Positions 57,362 to 64,000 of a stretch of 64,000 bases of DNA are shown one piece after another. This DNA is from Sphingomonas sp. PP-F2F-G114-C0414 (GTDB lineage: Bacteria > Pseudomonadota > Alphaproteobacteria > Sphingomonadales > Sphingomonadaceae): contig NZ_RCWT01000012.1 of NCBI RefSeq assembly GCF_003688595.1, positions 248,001 through 312,000 of the forward strand, read 5' to 3'. Position numbers and translations under genes: made by a program. Position 1 is the stretch's first letter. The number at the start of each line of letters is the position of its first letter. A model generated the notes under the pieces. The model saw only the letters and a list, made by a program, of their open reading frames with translations, did not search any database and was not told where the DNA came from.

Positions 57362-58450
57362 TTACTTTACTCCTGCACGCGCCCGGTCGCGCGCCTGGGC
57401 CCCGTATAGCGGAAAGTCGGTGAAGAAACCGTCGATACCTTGTGCAAGGGCTGCGTCGATCTCGGCGGCGATGTCGCCGTGGGCGGCGGGGTCGGTGCCG
57501 CGGCGGAAGCGGGTCGGTTCGAAATAGTTTTCGGCGCGGTAGGTCCAGGGGTGGACCCGCAGGCCGGCCGCGTGAGCCTCGGCGACCAGCGTGGTGGGGC
57601 TCGCGTCGGTCCAGAGCATGCCCTTGTTCGTGCCGATGCCGTAGGCGTAGGCCGCGACGGCTTTCAGGCCTTCCGGCGTGATCATCGCCTTGTAGCTCGG
57701 CTGCGCGCCGTCGGCGGGACCGCCCTCACCGTCCATGAGCTGGATCAAGCGGACCTTGGTCATCTTGCGAAGGCGCTGGAGATTGGCGACCTCGAACGAC
57801 TGGATGAAGACCGGCGCCTTCGCCGAATCCCAGCCCGCTTCGCGCAGTTCGGCGACCAGTTTCGCGTCGGTCGGATGGCCGATCTTCGCGAAATAGGTCG
57901 GGTGCTTGGTCTCGGGGTAAATGCCGATCGTCCGGCCCGTCTCGGTGGTGCGGCGCTTGGCGAGCGCGATGATCTCGGCGAGCGTCGGGATCTGGAACTG
58001 GCCGTCATACGCGGTGTTCGCGGGGCGGAGCTTGGGCAGGCGTTCCTTCGCGCGCAACGTCTTCAGTTCGGCGAGCGTGAAGTCCTCGACGAACCAGCCG
58101 GTCATCGTCTGGCCGTCGATCGTCTTGGTGGTTTTCCGGCCAGCGAACTCGGGATGGTCGGCGACGTTGGTCGTCTCCACGATATTGTTCTCGTGGCGCG
58201 CGACGAGGACGTCATCCTTGGTCGGCACCAGATCGGGCTCGATGAAGTCCGCACCCTGGTCGATCGCCAGCGAGTACGCCGCCAGCGTATGCTCGGGGCG
58301 GAGACCGCTCGCACCACGGTGCGCGATGACGATCGGGGGCGACAATCGGGGAGAAGCTGGCGTCATCGCAACAGCTTGCCCGCTCAGCGCTATGAACGCC
58401 AGCGTACCAACACGTGAGAGCTTGTCGCAATAGGAAACGATCGGTCGCAT
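57362..58450 (-). CDS. glpQ: Glycerophosphodiester phosphodiesterase
   Basis: A 362-residue periplasmic GDPD with signal peptide (ending SGQAVAM). Catalytic blocks: IAHRGASGLRPEHTLAAY (catalytic histidine), GADFIEPDLVPTKDDVLVARHE (metal-binding glutamate and aspartate, second histidine) and IGIYPETKHPTYF. It releases glycerol-3-phosphate from deacylated phospholipids; the size and layout match E. coli GlpQ. The ATG at 58448-58450 has a GAGGACTC upstream; the longer frame adds 13 residues without support. Confidence 0.92.
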   Translation of the reverse strand: MRPIVSYCDKLSRVGTLAFIALSGQAVAMTPASPRLSPPIVIAHRGASGLRPEHTLAAYSLAIDQGADFIEPDLVPTKDDVLVARHENNIVETTNVADHPEFAGRKTTKTIDGQTMTGWFVEDFTLAELKTLRAKERLPKLRPANTAYDGQFQIPTLAEIIALAKRRTTETGRTIGIYPETKHPTYFAKIGHPTDAKLVAELREAGWDSAKAPVFIQSFEVANLQRLRKMTKVRLIQLMDGEGGPADGAQPSYKAMITPEGLKAVAAYAYGIGTNKGMLWTDASPTTLVAEAHAAGLRVHPWTYRAENYFEPTRFRRGTDPAAHGDIAAEIDAALAQGIDGFFTDFPLYGAQARDRARAGVK

Positions 58451-58507
58451 CGGCGTTGAGTCCTCGAAATCCGTACATTCCCGGCACATTCAACCAGGGG
58501 CACCGCC

Positions 58508-59071
58508 ATGCATTTCACGATCAATGGTCAATCATATGACGCCGAGCCCGATATTCGCACGTCGGTGCTCGACCTGTGCCGCGAGCATCTCGGGCTGACG
58601 GGCTCGAAGAAGGGCTGCGACCATGGCCAGTGCGGTGCGTGCACGGTGCTGATCAACGGCCGCCGCGTCAATTCCTGCCTGACGCTTGCGGTAATGCACC
58701 AGGACGACGAGATCACGACGATCGAGGGCATCGGCCAGCCGGGCAATCTCCACGCGTTGCAGGACGCGTTCGTGCGGCATGACGGGTATCAGTGCGGATA
58801 CTGCACGCCGGGGCAGATCTGTTCGGCGGTCGGCATGCTCGACGAGGTCAAGAAGGGCTGGGCCAGCCATGCGTCGGGCGACCTGACCGACCCGAAGTTC
58901 GACGATGCCGAGATTTCGGAGCGGATGAGCGGCAATTTGTGCCGTTGCGCCGCGTACCCGAACATCGTCGATGCGATCCGCGAAGTCGGTGGTGCCGAGC
59001 CCGCAGGCCGGACCGCGGACGAGAAGGACGCCGCGATGGAAGCAAACGCGCGCGGGGAGCTGGTGGCATGA
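58508..59071 (+). CDS. Aldehyde/xanthine dehydrogenase-family 2Fe-2S subunit
   Basis: A 187-residue iron-sulfur subunit of a molybdenum hydroxylase (PaoA/YagT type). The plant-type 2Fe-2S site is Cys37, Cys42, Cys45 and Cys57 ([15 protein letters not shown], then NSCL); the second cluster uses CGYC (96-99) and CRC (145-147). Unlike E. coli PaoA there is no twin-arginine signal peptide, so the complex is probably cytosolic. The stop overlaps the next start (ATGA). It is the first gene of a four-gene operon. Confidence 0.93.
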   Translation: MHFTINGQSYDAEPDIRTSVLDLCREHLGLTGSKKGCDHGQCGACTVLINGRRVNSCLTLAVMHQDDEITTIEGIGQPGNLHALQDAFVRHDGYQCGYCTPGQICSAVGMLDEVKKGWASHASGDLTDPKFDDAEISERMSGNLCRCAAYPNIVDAIREVGGAEPAGRTADEKDAAMEANARGELVA

Positions 59072-60048
59072 AGACCTTCACGTACGAGAAGCCCGCGACG
59101 CCCGAGGCTGCGGTCAAGGATATCGATACGAGCGGCGCCAAGTTCATCGCGGGCGGTACCAACCTGCTCGACCTGATGAAGTTGCAGGTCGAGACGCCGG
59201 ACAAGCTGGTCGACATCTCACGACTCGATCTCGCGAAGATCGAGGAGCGCGAGGATGGCGGGCTGACGATCGGTGCGCTGGTGCCGAACAGCGATCTCGC
59301 AGCGGATCGCCGCGTCGTCGCCAAGTACGAGGTGCTGAGCCGCGCGTTGCTCGCCGGTGCGTCGGGGCAGTTGCGCAACAAGGCGTCGACCGGGGGCAAT
59401 CTGCTCCAGCGGACGCGGTGCTATTATTTCTACGACACCGCCGCGGCGTGCAACAAGCGCGAGCCGGGCAGCGGCTGTTCGGCGATCGGCGGGTTCAACC
59501 GCATCCTCGCCGTACTGGGGACGAGCGAGCATTGCATCGCGACGCACCCGAGCGACATGGCGGTAGCGATGCGTGCGCTCGACGCGACGATCGTGACGCT
59601 GAAGGCGGATGGCGATCGTCGGCGGATCTCGATCCACGACTTTTATCGCCTGCCGGGCGATACGCCGCAGATCGAGAACGCGCTCGAAGCGGGTGAACTG
59701 ATTACGCACATCGAGCTGCCGGCACCGGTCAAGGGCAAGCAGGAATATCGCAAGGTCCGCGATCGTGCGTCCTATGCGTTCGCGCTCGTCTCGGTGGCGG
59801 CGATCGTCGACGTGCAGGACGGCGTGATCGCGTCGGCCTCGCTCGCGTTCGGTGGGCTCGGGCCGATGCCGTGGCGCAACCCGGCGGTCGAGGCGGCTTT
59901 GGTCGGCAAGGCGCCTACCGATGAAGCGTTCGAAGCTGCTGCCACCGCGTTGCTTGCCGATGCCAAGGGCTACGGCTCGAACGACTTCAAGATCCCCCTC
60001 GCCCGTCGCACGCTGATCGCGACGCTGCGCAACGTCACGGGAGCATAA
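59068..60048 (+). CDS. Aldehyde/xanthine dehydrogenase-family FAD subunit
   Basis: A 326-residue FAD subunit (PaoB/YagS type). FAD-binding block [14 protein letters not shown] is at 26-39. A cysteine-rich insertion, [20 protein letters not shown] and GC (Cys118, Cys128, Cys137 and one more), matches the 4Fe-4S cluster unique to PaoB-like and hydroxybenzoyl-CoA reductase subunits. It starts inside the end of the Fe-S gene. Confidence 0.92.
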   Translation: MKTFTYEKPATPEAAVKDIDTSGAKFIAGGTNLLDLMKLQVETPDKLVDISRLDLAKIEEREDGGLTIGALVPNSDLAADRRVVAKYEVLSRALLAGASGQLRNKASTGGNLLQRTRCYYFYDTAAACNKREPGSGCSAIGGFNRILAVLGTSEHCIATHPSDMAVAMRALDATIVTLKADGDRRRISIHDFYRLPGDTPQIENALEAGELITHIELPAPVKGKQEYRKVRDRASYAFALVSVAAIVDVQDGVIASASLAFGGLGPMPWRNPAVEAALVGKAPTDEAFEAAATALLADAKGYGSNDFKIPLARRTLIATLRNVTGA

Positions 60049-60050
60049 GC

Positions 60051-62282
60051 ATGTTTGGTCTTGGCACTACGAATAGCCTGACGATGGACAAGCCGCATCC
60101 GGACAGTCTTCTGGATACGGGCGTCCAGGGCGTCATCGGCAAGCCGCTCGACCGGATCGACGGTCCGCTGAAGGTCACCGGGACGGCGACCTATGCCGCG
60201 GAATACCAGTTCGCCAACATGGCGTATGGCGTACTGGTCGGGACGAAGATCTCGGCGGGCAAGGTCGTTTCGATCGACGTCGATGCGGTCAAGGCGATCC
60301 TCGGCGTAATCGACGTCGTTACCGATTTCGACCAGTTCATCCGCGTTTCGGCGCAGGGCGGCGCGACCGATGCACCGACGCAGGGCGTGAAGGACATCGC
60401 GTTCTTCGGCCAGATCGTCGCGATCGTGCTCGCCGAGAGCTTCGAGGTCGCGCGCGATGCGGCGGCTCGCCTGCCGATCGAGTATGACGAGGCCGAGGGT
60501 CAGTACGACTTCGCCGCGCACCGCGACGAGACGCGGACGCCGCCGGACGATGCGACGCCCGCGCATTTCAAGCAGGGCGATGTCGACAAGGCGATGGCCG
60601 AAGCGGCGGTGACGATCGATTCGACCTATGTCACGCCGAGCCAGAATTCGGCAGCGATGGAGCCGCATGCCTCGACCGCGGTGTGGGAAGAGGACGGATC
60701 GCTGTCGCTGTACGGCGCCTACCAGATGCCGACCTCGGATGCGCAGCAGCTGGCGAAGTCGCTGGGGCTGTCGGAGAAGAAGGTGCGGATCATCGCGCGC
60801 TATATCGGCGGCGGGTTCGGGTCGAAGCTCGGCATCGCACCCGAGAGCGTCGCGGCGGCGATCGCGGCGAAGCAGCTTGGCCGTCCGGTCAAGGCGGTGA
60901 TGTCGCGACCACAGGTGTTCGAGGCGACGGTGCGGCGGTCGAATACCGAGCAGCATGTCCGGCTCGCGGCGGATGCCGACGGCAAGTTGCTGGCGATCGG
61001 TCACGAGACGCTGACGTCGAACCAGCCAACCGAGGATTATTTCGAACCGGCTGGTATCGGCACGCATCTGTTGTACGGCGGTGAGAACCGGTTGATCACG
61101 CATGAGGTGGTCGATGTGAACTTCGTTCTGTCGGGCTCGATGCGCGCGCCGGGCGAGGCTGTCGGCATGCTCGCGCTCGAAGGCGCGATGGATGAGCTGG
61201 CCGAGAAGCTCGAGATGGATCCGATCGAGCTGCGCAAGCGCAACGATCCGAAGATCGATCCCGAGAAGGACGTGCCCTATTCGTCGCGCAACCTGACGCG
61301 TGCGCTCGACGAGGGTGCGAAGAAGTTCGGCTGGGACAAGCGCCAGAAGGCCGGGTCGCGGCGCGAGGGCGAGTGGCTGATCGGCATGGGCGTCGCCTCT
61401 GCGGTGCGCGGCAACATGATGATGGAATCGTCCGCCAAGGTCGAAATCCACCCGGACGGCTCGGCGACGGTGTCGTCGGCGATGACCGATATCGGCACGG
61501 GCAGCTACACGATTCTCGCGCAGATCGCGTCGGAGATCCTGGGCATCCCGGTCGAGAACATCACGATGTCGCTGGGTGATACCAATGATCCACCGGCGGC
61601 GGGTTCGGGCGGTTCGTGGGGCGCGGCGTCTTCGGGTACTGCCGTGTATCTGGCGTGCGAGATGCTGCGCGGGAAACTGGCCAAGGCGGCGGGCGTCGAC
61701 GAGGACGGCCTGACTCTGAAGGACGGCAACGCGATCGGCGATAACCGCTCGACGCCGATCGGCGAGCTGGTCGGCAAGGGTCTCGAGGCTATTGGACACA
61801 TCAAGCCAGGCAAGCAGGAGAAGGAGACGTCGCAGGCCGGGTTCGGTGCGCATTTCGCGGAGGTCGCGGTCAACGTGATCACCGGCGAGACGCGGGTGCG
61901 ACGGATGCTCGGGTCGTTCGCGGCGGGGCGCGTGCTCAACGCGAAGACCGCGCGGTCGCAGTGCCTGGGCGGGATGACCTTCGGGATCGGCACCGCGCTG
62001 ACCGAGGACCTTGTCCACGATACGCGGACCGGCAAGCTGGTGAACCACGACCTCGGCGAATACCACGTGCCGGCCAATGCGGACGTGCCGCAGATGGACG
62101 TCCACTTCGTCGACGAGCGCGACATCCACGCGAATCCGATCCACGCGAAGGGGATTGGCGAGCTGGGGATCTCGGGCGCTGGCGCTGCTGTGGTGAACGC
62201 GGTGTATAATGCGACGGGGATCCGGGTACGCGAGTTCCCGATAACGCTGGATAAGTTGCTGGACCAGTTGCCGGCTGTTTGA
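60051..62282 (+). CDS. Aldehyde/xanthine dehydrogenase-family molybdopterin subunit
   Basis: A 743-residue molybdopterin cytosine dinucleotide-binding subunit (PaoC/YagR type). Blocks: LDRIDGPLKVTGTATYAAEY at the start, YIGGGFGSKLG near 258, a pterin-binding GSGGSWGAASSGT near 522, and the active-site glutamate region KGIGELGISGAGAA near 700. It oxidises an aldehyde or heterocycle. It follows the FAD gene by two bases. Confidence 0.93.
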   Translation: MFGLGTTNSLTMDKPHPDSLLDTGVQGVIGKPLDRIDGPLKVTGTATYAAEYQFANMAYGVLVGTKISAGKVVSIDVDAVKAILGVIDVVTDFDQFIRVSAQGGATDAPTQGVKDIAFFGQIVAIVLAESFEVARDAAARLPIEYDEAEGQYDFAAHRDETRTPPDDATPAHFKQGDVDKAMAEAAVTIDSTYVTPSQNSAAMEPHASTAVWEEDGSLSLYGAYQMPTSDAQQLAKSLGLSEKKVRIIARYIGGGFGSKLGIAPESVAAAIAAKQLGRPVKAVMSRPQVFEATVRRSNTEQHVRLAADADGKLLAIGHETLTSNQPTEDYFEPAGIGTHLLYGGENRLITHEVVDVNFVLSGSMRAPGEAVGMLALEGAMDELAEKLEMDPIELRKRNDPKIDPEKDVPYSSRNLTRALDEGAKKFGWDKRQKAGSRREGEWLIGMGVASAVRGNMMMESSAKVEIHPDGSATVSSAMTDIGTGSYTILAQIASEILGIPVENITMSLGDTNDPPAAGSGGSWGAASSGTAVYLACEMLRGKLAKAAGVDEDGLTLKDGNAIGDNRSTPIGELVGKGLEAIGHIKPGKQEKETSQAGFGAHFAEVAVNVITGETRVRRMLGSFAAGRVLNAKTARSQCLGGMTFGIGTALTEDLVHDTRTGKLVNHDLGEYHVPANADVPQMDVHFVDERDIHANPIHAKGIGELGISGAGAAVVNAVYNATGIRVREFPITLDKLLDQLPAV

Positions 62283-62305
62283 GGGCTGACGATACCATAA
62301 ACAGG

Positions 62306-62413
62306 TACCACCCCGGCGAAGGCCGGGACCCAGTTGGGGGACGAAGATAACAAAGGATCGTCCTCCGTTATAAAGACCTTTCCAACTGGGCCCCGGCCTT
62401 CGCCGGGGTGGTG
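62306..62413. repeat. REP-like inverted pair, CCCCGGCGAAGGCCGGG type
   Basis: ACCACCCCGGCGAAGGCCGG and its inverse with CCCAGTTGGG/CCAACTGGGC inside, between the two molybdopterin-subunit genes. Confidence 0.85.
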
Positions 62414-62488
62414 CTGGGGGGATGCGTGGCGCCCTCGTCAAACGTCCCCGCCCTACCCATATCCTTCCCTCCACCCGAGGACCGCAGA

Positions 62489-64000
62489 ATGAACGAACAC
62501 GTGATGGATGCGGCGTTTCGGCCGGGTGGTCTCGACCGCGCGAAGCAGGGCGTTCTCGGGCTCGGGCTCGACCGGATCGAGGGACCGGCGAAGGTCACGG
62601 GCGTGGCGGACTATGCGTATGAGGGCACGCCCGACGGCATCGCCTACGCTGCGATCGTCGGCACGCCGGTCGGCAGCGGGCGTATTCTCGGTATCGACGT
62701 GAGCGCCGCCGAGGCGTTGCCTGGCGTCATCGCCATCATTCATAGCGACGCGCGCATGCCGGCTGGCGAATCCAACTCGCGCGCGATGCCGCTGTTCGAT
62801 ACCGACGTCATTCTCCACCTCGGCCAGCCGGTCGCGATCGTCGTCGCGGAGGATCAGGCGATCGCGCGCGATGCCGCGGCGCTGGTCGTCGTCCGCACCC
62901 AGGCGGGCGAGGATCGGTTCGACGTCGAGGCGCAGCCGATCGACACCGCGCCGAAAATCGGCTTCCTGCCGCCGATCGACAACGGCGATCTCGATGCGGT
63001 GATGGCGGATGCGGCGGTGACGTTCGACCGGACCTACACGACGCCCGTGCACTTCCCCGCCGCGCTGGAGCCGCACGCGACCACCGCGTGGTGGGACGGC
63101 GACAAACTCACCGTGCGGTCGAGCAACCAGGTGATCGGCGGCGCGCGGAAGACGCTCGCCAAGGCGCTGAAGATCGATGCGGGCAAGGTGCGCGTGCTCG
63201 CGCCTTATGTCGGCGGTGGGTTCGGGGGCAAGACCGGCGTCGGTCCGGAAGCGATCCTCGCGGCGATCGCGGCGGAGGTCGTGGGGCGGCCGGTGAAGGT
63301 CGCGCTGCCCCGTCGCCAGACCGCGTATATGGTGCATCACCGTTCGCACACGACGCAGCGGATCCGGATTGCCGCCGACGAGCACGGCGTGATCCTCGGC
63401 ATGGGGCATGAGAGCGTCGTCGCGCAGAACGACGATGGCGAGTTTCTCGAGCCGGTGCCGTTCGGGACGCTGCCGCTGTACCGGGGCGACGCGCGGCGGT
63501 TCAAGACCGACCTGGTGCGCGTCGACCTGCCTGCGAGCGGTGCGGTGCGGGCGCCGGGCGAGGCTGTGGGGACGTTCGGGGTCGAGTGCGCGATGGACGA
63601 GCTTGCCGAGCAGCTCGGGATTGATCCGATCGAACTGCGGCGGCGCAACGAGCCCGAGACCGATCCGGTGAGCGGCAAGCCGTTCTCCACGCGGCGGATG
63701 CTCGATTGCTACACACAAGGCGCCGAGCGGTTCGGATGGCCTGCAAGCGTGCCGGCGCCGGGGTCGGTGCGCGAGGGCGAATGGCTGGTCGGGATCGGCA
63801 TGGCGGCGAGTCTGCGCGGCAACTTCACGGTCGAGGCGCAGGCGCGCGTGCGGCTGGAGGCGGATGGCCGCGCGACGGTCGAGTGCGACATGACCGATAT
63901 CGGTACTGGGACGTACACCATCCTCGCGCAGACTGCGGGCGAGATGCTCGGGCTGCCGGTGGCCGAGGTGAACGTGCGGCTCGGCGATACCGATTTCCCG
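62489..64000 (+). CDS. Second molybdopterin-binding subunit (partial, runs off the window)
   Basis: An open frame of 504 codons from ATG at 62489 to the window edge. GAGGA lies about seven bases upstream. The translation starts MNEHVMDAAFRPGGLDRAKQ and matches the same family as the preceding gene (GLDRIEGPAKVTGVADYAYE, YVGGGFGGKTGVG, IELRRRNEPETDP, CDMTDIGTGTYTILAQ). Roughly one third of residues look shared with the first. The active-site glutamate region lies beyond the edge. It may use the same Fe-S and FAD subunits or belong to a second set downstream. Confidence 0.88.
   Translation, partial: MNEHVMDAAFRPGGLDRAKQGVLGLGLDRIEGPAKVTGVADYAYEGTPDGIAYAAIVGTPVGSGRILGIDVSAAEALPGVIAIIHSDARMPAGESNSRAMPLFDTDVILHLGQPVAIVVAEDQAIARDAAALVVVRTQAGEDRFDVEAQPIDTAPKIGFLPPIDNGDLDAVMADAAVTFDRTYTTPVHFPAALEPHATTAWWDGDKLTVRSSNQVIGGARKTLAKALKIDAGKVRVLAPYVGGGFGGKTGVGPEAILAAIAAEVVGRPVKVALPRRQTAYMVHHRSHTTQRIRIAADEHGVILGMGHESVVAQNDDGEFLEPVPFGTLPLYRGDARRFKTDLVRVDLPASGAVRAPGEAVGTFGVECAMDELAEQLGIDPIELRRRNEPETDPVSGKPFSTRRMLDCYTQGAERFGWPASVPAPGSVREGEWLVGIGMAASLRGNFTVEAQARVRLEADGRATVECDMTDIGTGTYTILAQTAGEMLGLPVAEVNVRLGDTDFP

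Noticed and set aside
59970..62474. 834-codon open frame on the minus strand
   Set aside because: It is antisense to the molybdopterin subunit gene and arginine/histidine-rich without any domain.

Overview
The window is GC-rich, gene-dense chromosomal DNA of an alphaproteobacterium, most likely a Sphingomonas-like member of the Sphingomonadales. The reasons are the DUF1013 (TrcR-type) and DUF1192 genes, the order xseB-ispA-coaD-cyclophilin-queA-tgt, a TCA-cycle cluster with ZapE and an AtoDA-free 2-oxoglutarate dehydrogenase operon, and many small REP-like inverted repeats in the gaps. No rRNA, tRNA, CRISPR array, prophage or classical insertion sequence was recognised. Layout: 1-5.9 kb holds an MBL hydrolase, a TrcR-type regulator, a glycosyltransferase paired with an LpxH-like phosphoesterase, and a quinone oxidoreductase. 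6.2-8.5 kb is clpA. 9.1-20.6 kb holds a membrane diguanylate cyclase, xseB-ispA-coaD, a cyclophilin, queA, an EF-hand protein, tgt, a double-domain M16 peptidase and an SleB-type cell-wall hydrolase. 21-25.5 kb holds cspA and small sphingomonad proteins. 25.6-27.7 kb is an accessory patch: a brnTA toxin-antitoxin pair next to an AT-rich, translationally coupled pair (311-aa soluble protein plus four-helix membrane protein) that I could not assign. 27.8-33.7 kb holds uvrA and a second diguanylate cyclase with an odd repeat tail. 34.4-50.3 kb is the TCA cluster, all on the minus strand except one inserted toxin-antitoxin pair: sdhCDA, sdhB, mdh, sucD, odhA, odhB and lpd, with zapE, a thioesterase, a ClpP-like protein and two GIY-YIG genes between them. 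sucC is absent from the cluster. 50.5-53.3 kb holds two tandem soluble chemotaxis receptors. 53.4-58.5 kb holds an SDR, prmA, phhA, DUF2459 and a glycerophosphodiester phosphodiesterase. 58.5-64 kb is a molybdenum hydroxylase operon (Fe-S, FAD and Mo subunits) followed by a second Mo-subunit gene that runs off the right edge. The most noteworthy signal is structural. Two homologous small GIY-YIG nuclease genes in the TCA cluster are each boxed in, to within about 1-9 bases, by REP-like hairpin arms, and the upstream arm supplies the likely ribosome binding site. About 30 further copies of related hairpin arms are scattered through the window. This looks like a nuclease-REP element analogous to, but distinct from, the RAYT transposase-REP partnership. 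The second candidate novelty is the AT-rich two-gene cassette at 26.2-27.7 kb.
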